From Phenylobacterium sp. (GTDB lineage Bacteria; Pseudomonadota; Alphaproteobacteria; Caulobacterales; Caulobacteraceae): DNA of 35,509 nucleotides. Below the pieces are notes generated by a model. That model made no database searches, was not told where the DNA came from, and saw only the letters and a program-made list of their open reading frames with translations. Where the stretch lies: positions 1 through 35,509 of the forward strand of contig NZ_WGNY01000009.1 of assembly GCF_016124325.1 (NCBI RefSeq). The letters are read 5' to 3'. Both the position numbers and the translations under genes were made by a program. Shown here one piece after another: positions 1-9,685 of the stretch (position 1 is the first letter of the stretch; every line of letters begins with the position of its first letter).

Positions 1-1418
<1,418 letters not shown>

Positions 1419-1673
1419 TCTTATCCGCCCGGGTCGCGTTTCACGTGCCGCGAACGGAGGTTTCCGCTGCGGCTAAAGGCTTGAAAGCGCTTGAAAAAAG
1501 CACATCGGTCCTGGGGTCCGATCTGGCCCCCGGCCCAAAGCCGCGCGCCTACTAGCACGCGATGTTGTGCGTCGCAACCGAGAGGGCGGCCATCTTCCTC
1601 TAGGGAAATCCGCCCGTCTCCAGGGAAATCGGGCCGTTCGCCGCCCGGGGCCCAGTTCGACGGCGGGAGGGCC
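1419..1673. other. Intergenic region upstream of atpH
   Basis: No credible gene is seen in this stretch, which lies between atpH and the terminator of the next minus-strand gene. It should hold the atp operon promoter reading leftwards. A direct repeat GCTTGAAA occurs at 1479-1486 and 1489-1496, a spacing of exactly 10 bp. I could not assign -35/-10 elements with confidence. Confidence 0.5.
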
Positions 1674-1708
1674 AAAAAAGAAGGCCCGCGGGGCGCACCC
1701 CGCGGGCC
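1674..1708 (-). terminator. Rho-independent terminator of the small secreted protein gene
   Basis: A perfect 11-bp GC-rich stem (arms 1683-1693 and 1698-1708, loop CGCA) is followed on the minus strand by TTCTTTTTT (1682-1674). It sits 40 bp beyond the stop codon of the gene at 1748-2089 and separates it from the atp operon. Confidence 0.9.
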
Positions 1709-1747
1709 AGGCAGACAGAAGCTCGACTTGGAGCTGCTGGGAGCTTG

Positions 1748-2089
1748 TTACTGCTTGGCGAGGGTGGTCTCGCCGCCGGCCTTCGCGATGGCCTTGGCGT
1801 TGCAGTCGGCCAGGCGCGCTTCATCCAGCGCCTTGCGGCCTTCGAAGGAGGTGATCACGCCGACCTTGTCGGCGATCGTCTTGCAGGTGGAGGTGGCGAA
1901 GGTCTGCGAGGTCGGCGCCGCGGCGACGCAGGTGTCGGCTTCACAGTTGAACATCGCGCCGCCGGCGATGAACTTCACCTTCTCGGCGACGGGCGCCGAA
2001 AGCTTGGCGGTGACGGCTTCGCCGGCCATGGCGGATCCGGCGGTGAGGGTGGCGAGGGCGGCGCAGGCCGCAAGGAATTGGAGCTTCAT
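1748..2089 (-). CDS. Small secreted protein of unknown function (Caulobacteraceae family)
   Basis: A 113-residue protein with a Sec signal peptide (MKLQFLAACAALATLTAGSAMA, cleavage probably after AMA near residue 22). The mature part is about 90 residues and has four cysteines, at 49, 54, 69 and 96 (NCEADTCVAAAP, STCKTIAD, ADCNAKAI), so disulfides in the periplasm are plausible. From memory it resembles a Caulobacter family annotated as 'CC_3452 family', of unknown function; this was not checked. The ATG at 2087-2089 is preceded by GGAGGGCTCA, a clear ribosome binding site. The gene is a single transcription unit with its own strong terminator. The next gene upstream on this strand encodes a thioredoxin-fold protein, which fits a disulfide-containing neighbour but does not prove a link. 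Confidence 0.8.
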   Translation of the reverse strand: MKLQFLAACAALATLTAGSAMAGEAVTAKLSAPVAEKVKFIAGGAMFNCEADTCVAAAPTSQTFATSTCKTIADKVGVITSFEGRKALDEARLADCNAKAIAKAGGETTLAKQ

Positions 2090-2306
2090 TGAGCCCTCCA
2101 GCGTTCGGGGAGTGATCGGCGTCAGAATTGAGTACCGGCCCGGTCCGCCGCGTTGAATCGCCTCGGGTATCCCCTCCCTTGGCGCACGGAGAACTAAGCA
2201 CCGCTAAGATAACGGTGTTAAGATCAAGCCGGCTACAGCTATTTTGGTTGTGCCGCTATGCGAAAATGCAGACCTCGGCCGCGGCGCCCCGAAATCCGCC
2301 GGAGCC

Positions 2307-2338
2307 TTCCGGATCGGACGGCGCCGCCCGATCCGGAA
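2307..2338. repeat. 32-bp near-perfect palindrome downstream of the DsbA-like gene
   Basis: Two adjoining 16-nt arms (2307-2322, 2323-2338) are complementary except for one position, which becomes a G-U pair in the minus-strand transcript. It lies about 24 bp past the stop codon at 2362. There is no T-run on the minus strand, so it may be an mRNA 3'-end stabiliser or a weak terminator. Confidence 0.5.
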
Positions 2339-2361
2339 AAGGACGGCTCCGTCCTGGCGGC

Positions 2362-2973
2362 TTAGCCGCCGGCGGCGGTGATGGCGGCGTCCATCTCCTC
2401 GAGCGAGTGGTAGCCCGGCTCCATCTGCTTGCCGTTGATCACGAAGGTGGGCGTGGAATTGATCCCGTCCTTCTTGGCGTGCTGGTCCACGCGCTCGTTC
2501 AGCGCCTTCACCGCGGCTTCGTCGCTGATGCACTTGTTGAACTGGTCGTCGTTCATCCCGACCGAGCGGGCGATGTCGAGCAGGGTTTCGCGGGGCTGCT
2601 GGAACGCCTGTTCCTGGTTGCGGTAGATCGACTCGATGACCGGGAAGTACTTGTCCTTGCCGGCGCAGCGGGCCAGCAGGAAGCCTGACGCGGCCACGGT
2701 CACCTCGACCCCGCCCCCGACCAGCATCTCCTTATAGACGAAGTGCACCTTGCCGGTGTCGACGTACTTGGTCTTGAAGGCCGGGAAGACCTCGTTGGCC
2801 CAGCGGCCGCAGACCGGGCAGCCGACCGAGGCGTACTCCACCACCGTCACCTTGGCCTTGGAGTCGCCCAGGGTCATGTCGTCGGGCAGCGCGCCGGAGG
2901 ACGTCGCCTTCTGTCCGCAGGCGGCCGCCAGCATCATCAACGCCGCCGTCAGGGCCAGTTTCGTCCGCGCCAT
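2362..2973 (-). CDS. DsbA-like thioredoxin-fold protein, probable lipoprotein
   Basis: Periplasmic thiol-disulfide oxidoreductase or disulfide reductase of the DsbA/thioredoxin_4 type, 203 residues. It has an N-terminal signal with a possible lipobox (LAAAC, Cys19), the redox motif GCPVCGRW (Cys52-Pro-Val-Cys55), a helical insert and the conserved cis-proline loop STPTF (Pro175). The reading frame is open back to 3069, but the start is placed at ATG 2971-2973: it gives the signal peptide and is preceded by AGAGGA at good spacing. The position -3 residue of the lipobox is Ala, so lipidation is likely but not certain. The gene is divergent from the penicillin-binding protein gene. Substrates cannot be read from the sequence. 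Confidence 0.88.
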   Translation of the reverse strand: MARTKLALTAALMMLAAACGQKATSSGALPDDMTLGDSKAKVTVVEYASVGCPVCGRWANEVFPAFKTKYVDTGKVHFVYKEMLVGGGVEVTVAASGFLLARCAGKDKYFPVIESIYRNQEQAFQQPRETLLDIARSVGMNDDQFNKCISDEAAVKALNERVDQHAKKDGINSTPTFVINGKQMEPGYHSLEEMDAAITAAGG

Positions 2974-3159
2974 CACTCGTCCTCTGGAAAGCCCGCGGCT
3001 TGCGGGCGGGGCGGGCAACTTGGCCGAAGACGGCCGGCGATGGAAGGCGCCTGCGGCCAATGTGTTCATCTCCCGTCAATCATGTTTGGGGTTCCGTGGC
3101 CTTGCGATATTCGAGGGGTCGGCCGGGGCGGCTCTCAAGGACGTTAGGACGACGTACAG

Positions 3160-5184
3160 ATGGCCAACGCGCAGCCGCCGGGCCGCGGGCGCGGCGAACG
3201 CCCGCCCCGACCTCCGCGCTCCCGCCGCTCCCCGCTGCAGGCGCTGCTCTACTGGACGCTCGTGGTCGGCGTCTGGGGCGTCATCTTCGTCGTCGCCTTC
3301 TTCGCGGTCTTCGCCGTCGACCTGCCTGACACCTCGCGGCTCTACGACGTCGAACGCCAGCCCTCGATCTCCTACCTCGACCGGTCGGGCGCACTGATCG
3401 CCGTGCGCGGGAGCCAGTACGCCCCGCCCGTCGACCTCGACAGGCTGCCGCCCTACGTGCCGAAGGCGTTCATCGCCATCGAGGATCGCTGGTACTACTG
3501 GCACTTCGGGTTCAACCCGTGGGGCATCGTCCGCAGCGGCATCTACAACATCCAGCACAAGGGCCAGGGCGGTCCCTTGCGCGGCGGCTCGACCATCACC
3601 CAGCAGCTGGCGCGCAACCTGTTCCTCACCCCCAGCCAGAACTACCGCCGCAAGGCGCAGGAGCTGATCCTGGCCGTCTGGCTGGAGGCCAAGTTCTCCA
3701 AGAAGCAGATCCTCGAACTCTATCTGAACCGGGTCTATTTCGGCGCCGGCGCCTACGGCATCGAGGCGGCGTCCCAGCGCTACTTCGGCAAGCCCGCCTC
3801 GCAGCTCACCCTGGGCGAGAGCGCGCTGCTCGCCGGGATCATGAAGGGCCCCTCCCGCTATTCGCCCGTGGCCTCGACCGACCGCGCCGCGCGGCGCGCC
3901 ACGGTGGTGCTGAACGAGATGGTCGAGGCGCACTTCATCACCCCGGAGCAGCGGGCGGAGGCGATCCGCACCAAGGTGCGGGTCAACCCGGTGCTGGCCA
4001 ACCAGCGGGCGCAGTACTTCACCGACTGGGCGGACGAGCAGGTGCGCAGCCTGGTGGGCGAACCCACCGAGGATCTCGTGGTGGAGACGACGCTCGACCT
4101 GCCGCTGCAGGCCAGCGCCGAGCAGGCGCTGCGGCGCGGGGTCGAAGCCGCCAAGAGCCAGGGCGTCGAACAGGGGGCGCTGGTCTCCATCGACGGCGAG
4201 GGTCGCGTGCGCGCCTACGTCGGCGGGACCAACTACCTCCAGACCCAGTTCGACCGCGCGACCATGGCCAGGCGCCAGGCCGGCTCGGCGTTCAAGCCGT
4301 TCGTCTATCTGACGGCCATGGAGGCCGGCCGCACGCCCGAAACCCCGGTGGTCGACGAGCCGATCAAGATCGGCAACTGGGAGCCCCACAACTACACCAA
4401 CCGCTACCTCGGCCCGATCACCATCGCCGAGGCGCTGAAGGAGTCGATCAACACCGTGGCCGCCCGTCTCGCCAACGAGGTGGGCACCGCCAACGTCGCC
4501 GCCACGGCCCACCGGCTGGGCATCACCTCCCAGATCCAGCTCGACCCCTCGATGGCGCTGGGCGCGGTGGAGGTCAGCCCGCTGGAGATGGCCCAGGCCT
4601 ACGCGCCGTTCTCGAACGGCGGCTATCTCGCCCGGGCCTATGGCATCGAACGGATCCGCACCGCGGGCGGACGCGTGCTCTACGACCACAACGTCGACCG
4701 TCCCCGGCCCCAGGCGGTGATCGGCCAGCCGGCGCTGGCCTACATGGTCACCATGATGCGCGCGGTGGTGTCGGGCGGCGGAACGGGCGGCCGGGCCAAC
4801 GTCGCCGGCTACGATCTCGCCGGCAAGACCGGCACCACCAGCGACTACCGCGACGCCTGGTTCGTCGGCTACACGGGCGGCTTCGTCACGGCCGTCTGGG
4901 TGGGCAAGGACGACAACAAACCCATGAAGCGGGTCACCGGCGGCGGCGCCCCGGCCGGGATCTGGAAGGACTACATGACCGCCGCCCTGCCGCGGCTGAA
5001 GGTCGAGCCCATTCCCGGCGGCGAAATCCCCGAGGAGTATCGCCAGAGCCCGATCGACCAGATCCTCCAGGGCGTCGCGGGCCTGTTCGGCGGCGGCCAC
5101 GACGATACCCAGGCCTCGCCACCGCCCGTCGACACCCGCTCGCCCGCCCAGCGCCAGCGCCGCCCCGACGACCCGCCCTTCTGA
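3160..5184 (+). CDS. Class A penicillin-binding protein (PBP1A family)
   Basis: Bifunctional peptidoglycan synthase of 674 residues: a cytoplasmic basic tail rich in Pro/Arg, one membrane segment (about residues 28-53), a GT51 glycosyltransferase domain (about 90-260; catalytic Glu in IEDRWYYWHFG at 108, then RGGSTITQQLARNLF), and a penicillin-binding transpeptidase domain with all three motifs: SAFK (Ser376-Lys379), SIN (Ser429-Asn431) and KTGT (556-559). The C-terminus is low-complexity and rich in Pro, Asp and Arg. It acts in the inner membrane, polymerising lipid II and cross-linking stem peptides. The ATG at 3160 follows a modest AGGAC site. Caulobacter has several such paralogues, so I do not assign a specific name. 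Confidence 0.94.
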   Translation: MANAQPPGRGRGERPPRPPRSRRSPLQALLYWTLVVGVWGVIFVVAFFAVFAVDLPDTSRLYDVERQPSISYLDRSGALIAVRGSQYAPPVDLDRLPPYVPKAFIAIEDRWYYWHFGFNPWGIVRSGIYNIQHKGQGGPLRGGSTITQQLARNLFLTPSQNYRRKAQELILAVWLEAKFSKKQILELYLNRVYFGAGAYGIEAASQRYFGKPASQLTLGESALLAGIMKGPSRYSPVASTDRAARRATVVLNEMVEAHFITPEQRAEAIRTKVRVNPVLANQRAQYFTDWADEQVRSLVGEPTEDLVVETTLDLPLQASAEQALRRGVEAAKSQGVEQGALVSIDGEGRVRAYVGGTNYLQTQFDRATMARRQAGSAFKPFVYLTAMEAGRTPETPVVDEPIKIGNWEPHNYTNRYLGPITIAEALKESINTVAARLANEVGTANVAATAHRLGITSQIQLDPSMALGAVEVSPLEMAQAYAPFSNGGYLARAYGIERIRTAGGRVLYDHNVDRPRPQAVIGQPALAYMVTMMRAVVSGGGTGGRANVAGYDLAGKTGTTSDYRDAWFVGYTGGFVTAVWVGKDDNKPMKRVTGGGAPAGIWKDYMTAALPRLKVEPIPGGEIPEEYRQSPIDQILQGVAGLFGGGHDDTQASPPPVDTRSPAQRQRRPDDPPF

Positions 5185-5187
5185 CCC

Positions 5188-5329
5188 GTCATCCCGGCCA
5201 AGCCTCGCGCGCGAGGCGCCGAGCCGGGACCCAGCAGCTCAGACCTCGACGCTGCAATATGCGCCGCGTCAACGCCGTACGGCTGGGTCCCGGATCTCCG
5301 CGCTTCGCGAGCGCTCCGTCCGGGATGAC
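5188..5329. repeat. Extragenic palindromic element bounded by GTCATCCCGG / CCGGGATGAC (copy 1)
   Basis: A 142-bp element with outer inverted ends GTCATCCCGG (5188-5197) and CCGGGATGAC (5320-5329), and an inner inverted pair GGGACCCAGC (5226-5235) / GCTGGGTCCC (5282-5291). The same architecture recurs at 17831-17979. It fills the space between two convergent genes and could fold in transcripts from either side. Confidence 0.8.
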
Positions 5330-5344
5330 GGACAAGGATGAAGC

Positions 5345-6082
5345 CTAGCGTCCGAAGGCGTGCAGGCGCGCGCCGTGGGCGCGCAGCCAAGCGCGGTGAC
5401 GCCGTTCGTCGCCGACCAGCGCGCGCACGTGGGCCCAGAACCTCGGGCCGTGGTTCAGCTCGCGCAGGTGGGCGCACTCGTGCGCGGCCACATAGTCGGC
5501 CACCTCGAACGGGGCCAGCGCCAGCCGCCAGGAATAGCGGATGACCCCCGGCGCGCCGCGGAGGCCCGGCTTGCACGAGCCCCACCGCGACTTGGCGTCG
5601 GCCACCGACACCTTGGGCATCGGCGCGCCAAGGCGTTCGGCGTAGTGCGCGGTCCGGGCGGCCAGCACCTCCAGCGCCTTCTTCTTCAGGACGAGGATCA
5701 CGGCGCGGGCGAAGCCTTCGCCCTCGCCCATGGCGCAGATGCGCGGCGTGGAGCCGTCGACGGGCTCGACCCAGCGCGCCCGACCTGGGGCCTGCTCCAG
5801 GCGTACGGGCCGGCCGAACACCTCGATGAGCTGGCCGGGGGCGAAAGGGGCGGGCGGCGGCAGTTCGGCCAGGCGCTCGGCGATCCATCCGGCCCGCTCG
5901 TGCGCGAAGGCGGCCGCCTCGGGCAGGCGGCGGAGGGAAGGGGCGGTGGCCACGATCTCGCGGCGGGTGCGGTCCAGGCGCAGGGAGACCCGGCTGGCCC
6001 GGCGGTTGACCTTCAGGCGGACGGCCGCGCCGGCCACCTCGAGCCGGTCGCCGTCGGCGAAGGCGCGGCCGAGGAAACTCAT
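5345..6082 (-). CDS. YgjP-like zinc metallopeptidase domain protein (DUF45/M48-like)
   Basis: A 245-residue soluble protein with the family signature SRWGSC (165-170) and the zinc site HECAH (His201, Glu202, His205) followed by ELNHGPRFW, where His211 is the probable third ligand. Family members are gluzincin-type hydrolases related to SprT/WLM proteins, with poorly defined substrates. The frame is open far upstream, but the ATG at 6080-6082 gives the normal family N-terminus. It lies 29 bp behind the PHA depolymerase gene on the same strand and may be co-transcribed. It is convergent with the PBP gene. Confidence 0.88.
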   Translation of the reverse strand: MSFLGRAFADGDRLEVAGAAVRLKVNRRASRVSLRLDRTRREIVATAPSLRRLPEAAAFAHERAGWIAERLAELPPPAPFAPGQLIEVFGRPVRLEQAPGRARWVEPVDGSTPRICAMGEGEGFARAVILVLKKKALEVLAARTAHYAERLGAPMPKVSVADAKSRWGSCKPGLRGAPGVIRYSWRLALAPFEVADYVAAHECAHLRELNHGPRFWAHVRALVGDERRHRAWLRAHGARLHAFGR

Positions 6083-6111
6083 GCGGCCCAGTCTAGTCTG
6101 AGTCTGCGCGT

Positions 6112-7476
6112 TCAGCCCTTGGCCGTGCGCGGCCGCATCGGCACCACCTCGGCGCCTTCGCGGACCTCGGCGGCGGGCGCTTCCGGCTCGGGCGCGGCGG
6201 CGGCCTTGCGCGTGCGCGGCGCCTTCTTGGCCAGCGGCTCCATGCGGCGGATGAAGTCGCGCACCCGCGGATAGATCTCCTCGCGGAAGCGGCGGCCGTT
6301 GAAGACGCCGTAGTGGCCCACGTGCGGCTGGATGTAGTCTTCCTTCATCTCGATCGGCAGGCTGAGGCACAGGCGGTGCGCCGCCTGGGTCTGGCCGATG
6401 CCGGAGATGTCGTCGTTCTCGCCCTCGACGGTGAGCAGGCCGATGTCGGTGATCCGCTCGGGGCGCACGCGGCGGCCGCGGTGGGTCAGTTCGCCCTTCG
6501 GCAGCAGATAGCGCTGGAACACCACGTCGACCGTCTGGAGGTAGAATTCCTCGGTCAGATCCAGCACCGACAGATATTCGTCGTAGAAGGCGAGATGGCT
6601 CTCGGCGCTGTCGCCGTCGCCGTCCATCAGGTGGCCCAGGTAGCGGCGGTGCGCCTCCTGGTGCTTCTCCAGGTTCATGGAGACGAAGCTGGCGAGCTGC
6701 ACGAAGCCCGGATAGACGCGCCGGCCCGCGCCCAGATAGGGCGGCGGCACGTTGTAGATCATGTTGGATTCGAACCAGGCGAAGGGCTTCTCCTCCGCCA
6801 GCTTGTTGGTGACCGTGGGCGACAGGCGCGCGTCGATCGGCGAGCCCATGAAGGTCATCGACGCCGGCCGGCTCTCCTCGCGATCCTCGGCCATCAGCGA
6901 GGCCGCCGCCAGCACGGGCGGCCCCGGCTGGCAGACCGCCACCACGTGGGGACGCGGCCCCAGCACGCGCAGCATGTCGCGGATGTGGTCGATGTAGTCG
7001 TGGAAGTCGAAGCGCCCGTCCATGAACGGCACGTCGCGCGCGTTGGACCACTCGGTGATGAAAACCTCGTGATCCTGCAGGAAGGCCTCGACCGTGCCGC
7101 GCAGAAGGGTGGCGTAGTGGCCCGAGAGCGGCGCGGCGATCAGGACGGCCGGCTCCAGCTCGGTCTTGCCGGCGCGGCGCAGGTCGCTCATGTCGCGCGA
7201 GAAGTGGGTCAGCTTGGCCCAGGGCGTCGACCAGACCTCCTGGGCGCGCACGCGGACGTCGCGGCCGTTGATGGCCACGCTGTCGATGTTCCACGCGGGT
7301 TTGCCGTAGCGCCGGGTCAGGTTCGCGAACAGGTCCGACGTGGCGTAGAGCCGCCGGCCCAGTTCGGTGTCGGCCGCCGGATTGAGCGGCGAGTTCCAGA
7401 AGTCCCGGGCGGCGAGCGCGGCGAGACGCAGGGGGGAGGCGGCGTAGTAGCCGGCTTCATAGAGGGTATAGAGCAT
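6112..7476 (-). CDS. phaZ: Intracellular polyhydroxyalkanoate depolymerase
   Basis: Hydrolyses stored PHA granules in the cytoplasm. It has 454 residues and starts MLYTLYEAGYYAASPLRL, as usual for the intracellular PhaZ family. The alpha/beta-hydrolase nucleophile is a cysteine in VAVCQPGPPVLAA (Cys182), as in the Cupriavidus-type depolymerases, instead of the serine of extracellular enzymes. The C-terminal PHB_depo_C region (GENDDISGIGQTQAAH ... HVGHYGVFNGRRFREEI) contains the expected Asp and His of the triad. The chosen ATG (7474-7476) has AAGGTGGG nine bases upstream; a GTG four codons earlier is the alternative. The C-terminal tail after about residue 415 is Lys/Ala/Pro-rich, possibly for granule binding. 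Confidence 0.94.
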   Translation of the reverse strand: MLYTLYEAGYYAASPLRLAALAARDFWNSPLNPAADTELGRRLYATSDLFANLTRRYGKPAWNIDSVAINGRDVRVRAQEVWSTPWAKLTHFSRDMSDLRRAGKTELEPAVLIAAPLSGHYATLLRGTVEAFLQDHEVFITEWSNARDVPFMDGRFDFHDYIDHIRDMLRVLGPRPHVVAVCQPGPPVLAAASLMAEDREESRPASMTFMGSPIDARLSPTVTNKLAEEKPFAWFESNMIYNVPPPYLGAGRRVYPGFVQLASFVSMNLEKHQEAHRRYLGHLMDGDGDSAESHLAFYDEYLSVLDLTEEFYLQTVDVVFQRYLLPKGELTHRGRRVRPERITDIGLLTVEGENDDISGIGQTQAAHRLCLSLPIEMKEDYIQPHVGHYGVFNGRRFREEIYPRVRDFIRRMEPLAKKAPRTRKAAAAPEPEAPAAEVREGAEVVPMRPRTAKG

Positions 7477-7562
7477 GCGGGACCCCACCTTGTGCGCTGC
7501 AACATACCATGGGGGACGTTAACAGGGTCCGCAAGGACAACGGGACGCGGCGCCGCAGCAAA

Positions 7563-8174
7563 TCAGCAGCTGGTCGCGTCGGGTCCCGCCTTGATCGCGG
7601 TTTCGATCTTGGACGCCGTCTGCTCGGGCGTCGCGCCGTAGGGCAGCACGCAGGCGAACCGGCCCTTGGGCGTCATGAGGTAGCTGTAGGACGAGTGGTT
7701 GACCACGTAATCGTCGCCGCTGACCTGCTTCTGGTAGAAGACGCGATAGGCCTTGGCGACGGCGGCGACCTGGTCGGTCGAGCCCGTCAGGCCCACGAGG
7801 TTCTTCGGGAACGCGTCGTTGGAAACATAGGCCTTCATCTGCTCCGGCGTGTCGCGTTCGGGATCCACCGAGATGAACACGGTCTGGAAGTCCTTCAGGT
7901 CGGAGCCCAGCAGCGGCTCCACCTGACCAAGGGCGAAGAGCGTGGTCGGGCAGACGTCCGGGCAGTGGGTGAAGCCGAAGAACACAACGCTCCACTTGCC
8001 CTTCAGCAGATCCTGGTCGACGGTATGTCCAGATGTGTCGACCAGCTGGAAGGGGCCGCCGACGGCGACGCTTTGCGATTGATCGCCAAGCACGCCCTTG
8101 CGAACGGCGAGACCGGTGAGGATGGCGAGCGCGAGCGCGAGGACCGCGATAAGCGCCAGAATACGCCTGGACAT
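7563..8174 (-). CDS. senC: SCO1/SenC family copper chaperone
   Basis: Membrane-anchored periplasmic copper protein for cytochrome oxidase CuA-centre assembly and redox signalling, 203 residues. It has an N-terminal membrane anchor (residues 5-24) and a thioredoxin-like domain with the copper site CPDVC (Cys71, Cys75) in FFGFTHCPDVCP and the distal ligand His160 in VVNHSSYSYL. The ATG at 8172-8174 is preceded by AAAGGAAA. It is divergent from regB with only 52 bp between start codons. In Rhodobacter, senC/prrC is part of the regB-senC-regA locus, so this is probably the functional equivalent; there the SCO protein helps convey respiratory status to the RegB kinase. Confidence 0.92.
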   Translation of the reverse strand: MSRRILALIAVLALALAILTGLAVRKGVLGDQSQSVAVGGPFQLVDTSGHTVDQDLLKGKWSVVFFGFTHCPDVCPTTLFALGQVEPLLGSDLKDFQTVFISVDPERDTPEQMKAYVSNDAFPKNLVGLTGSTDQVAAVAKAYRVFYQKQVSGDDYVVNHSSYSYLMTPKGRFACVLPYGATPEQTASKIETAIKAGPDATSC

Positions 8175-8226
8175 GCGTGTTTCCTTTGCTGCCGGCGGGC
8201 CTGCCGCCGCGGGAAGCTGAACAGCC

Positions 8227-9594
8227 GTGGCGAGCGAGAACGCTCCAGCCCCCGACCTCGATAAGGCCGCCATCCCGGCGGCGCAAGACAACGCCCAGCA
8301 GGATGTCTGGGACACCGGCGCGATTCGCCGCGGCCATCTGCGCGTCCGCACCCTGGCCTCGGTTCGCTGGATGGTGATCGTGGGCGAGATCGCCCTGCTC
8401 ACGGCCATGGCGGCGATGCGCTATCACGCGCCCTACGCGCCCTGCGCCGCCGTGATCGCGGCGGGCGCGTTCATCAACCTGCTGACGGCGATGTCGGGGC
8501 CCGGCCAGCGGGTGCTGGGCGACCGGGAGGCGATGGCCCAGCTGTCGCTCGACATCCTGCAGCTGTCGGCGCTGATGAGCCTGATCGGCGGCACCGCCAA
8601 CCCCTTCATCCTGGTGCTGATCGCGCCGGTGACCCTGGCGGCGGCGACGCTGCCGCTGCAGCCGCTGCTGATCCTGGGCGGGCTCGCCGCCGTGATGTCG
8701 GTGGCCCTGGCGGTGGTCTCGCTGGGCTATCCGTCGGCGTCCCCCGAGCCGCGGCTCGACCTGGAGTATCGGCTGATCTCGGGCGCCGCCAACGTGGCGG
8801 GGATCGCGCTCATCGCCGGCTTCGTGCGCCAGTCGGTGGTGGAGGCGGCGCGGATCGCGCTGGCCCTCGACGTCACCCAGGCGGTGCTCGCCCGCGAACA
8901 GCGGCTCTCGGCCCTGGGCGCCCTGGCGGCCGCGGCGGCGCACGAGCTGGGCACGCCGCTCGCCACCATCTCCATCGTCGCCAAGGAGATGTCTCGCGAG
9001 GCCGTGACCCCGGCGGTGAAGGACGACGCCGACCTGCTGATCGCCCAGGCCGAGCGCTGCCGCGAAATCCTGCGCCGGCTGGCGGCGACCCCCGACAAGG
9101 CTTCCGACGAGGTCCATGAACGCCTCTCGCTGCGCCAGCTGGTGCAGGAGGTGATCGAGCATCACACGGGCGCCTCGCGGGAGGTGCGCGTCGAGGCCAT
9201 CGTCACCGGCGCCAAGGACGTGAAGACGCCCGACATCCGCCGCATGCCCGAGATCATCCACGCCTTCTCGACGTTCGTGGAGAACGCCGTCGATTTCGCG
9301 AAGTCGGAGATCCTCGTGTCGGCCCGGTTCGACGCCGACACCATCACCATCGAGGTGCGCGACGACGGTCCCGGCTTCTCGCCGGAGATCCTGGCCAAGC
9401 TGGGCGAGCCTTACGTCACCACCCGGCCGGGCGCCGAGGGCTCGCGGACGGGCCACGTCGGCATGGGCCTGGGCTTCTTCATCGCCAAGACGCTCCTGGA
9501 ACGGACCGGGGCGGAAGTGAGCTTCTTCAACGGCAAACCGCGCGGCGCCGTCGTCACGGCGCGTTGGTCGCGAAGCGAACTGGAGGTTGCTTGA
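8227..9594 (+). CDS. regB: Redox-sensing histidine kinase, ActS/PrrB/RegB family
   Basis: Inner-membrane sensor kinase of 455 residues. About six membrane segments (residues 48-200) include the quinone-responsive heptapeptide GGTANPF (121-127). The H-box is AAAHELGTPL (phospho-accepting His239). The redox-active cysteine lies in AERCREILRR (Cys278). The HATPase domain has a conserved N-box (ENAVDF), DDGPGFS and GMGLGFFIAKTLLERTGA. These three features together define RegB. The start is GTG at 8227, with GGGAAG about 12 nt upstream. It is followed after 91 bp by its response regulator and is divergent from senC. It should phosphorylate RegA under reducing, low-oxygen conditions, controlling respiration and carbon/energy genes. 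Confidence 0.95.
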   Translation: MASENAPAPDLDKAAIPAAQDNAQQDVWDTGAIRRGHLRVRTLASVRWMVIVGEIALLTAMAAMRYHAPYAPCAAVIAAGAFINLLTAMSGPGQRVLGDREAMAQLSLDILQLSALMSLIGGTANPFILVLIAPVTLAAATLPLQPLLILGGLAAVMSVALAVVSLGYPSASPEPRLDLEYRLISGAANVAGIALIAGFVRQSVVEAARIALALDVTQAVLAREQRLSALGALAAAAAHELGTPLATISIVAKEMSREAVTPAVKDDADLLIAQAERCREILRRLAATPDKASDEVHERLSLRQLVQEVIEHHTGASREVRVEAIVTGAKDVKTPDIRRMPEIIHAFSTFVENAVDFAKSEILVSARFDADTITIEVRDDGPGFSPEILAKLGEPYVTTRPGAEGSRTGHVGMGLGFFIAKTLLERTGAEVSFFNGKPRGAVVTARWSRSELEVA

Positions 9595-9685
9595 AGATAA
9601 TCGCACCGCGCTTGAACATTCTGACAAAATTGCGGCATTCTGTCGCACCTAGTAGCGAGGGAGCCCTCGACAGAGGGTCGACGGA

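Noticed and set aside
1421..1675. 84-codon minus-strand ORF upstream of atpH
   Set aside because: No ribosome binding site, Pro/Gly/Arg-rich product, and the position expected for the atp promoter.
2190..2225. Possible CtrA-type TTAA half-sites upstream of the small secreted protein gene
   Set aside because: The spacing between the TTAA-like elements is wrong for TTAA-N7-TTAA, so a CtrA site is not supported.
3076..5100. Long open frame antisense to the penicillin-binding protein gene (674 codons)
   Set aside because: Shadow frame caused by GC-rich third positions; the product is Ala/Arg/Gly/His low-complexity with no family motif, while the sense strand has all PBP motifs.
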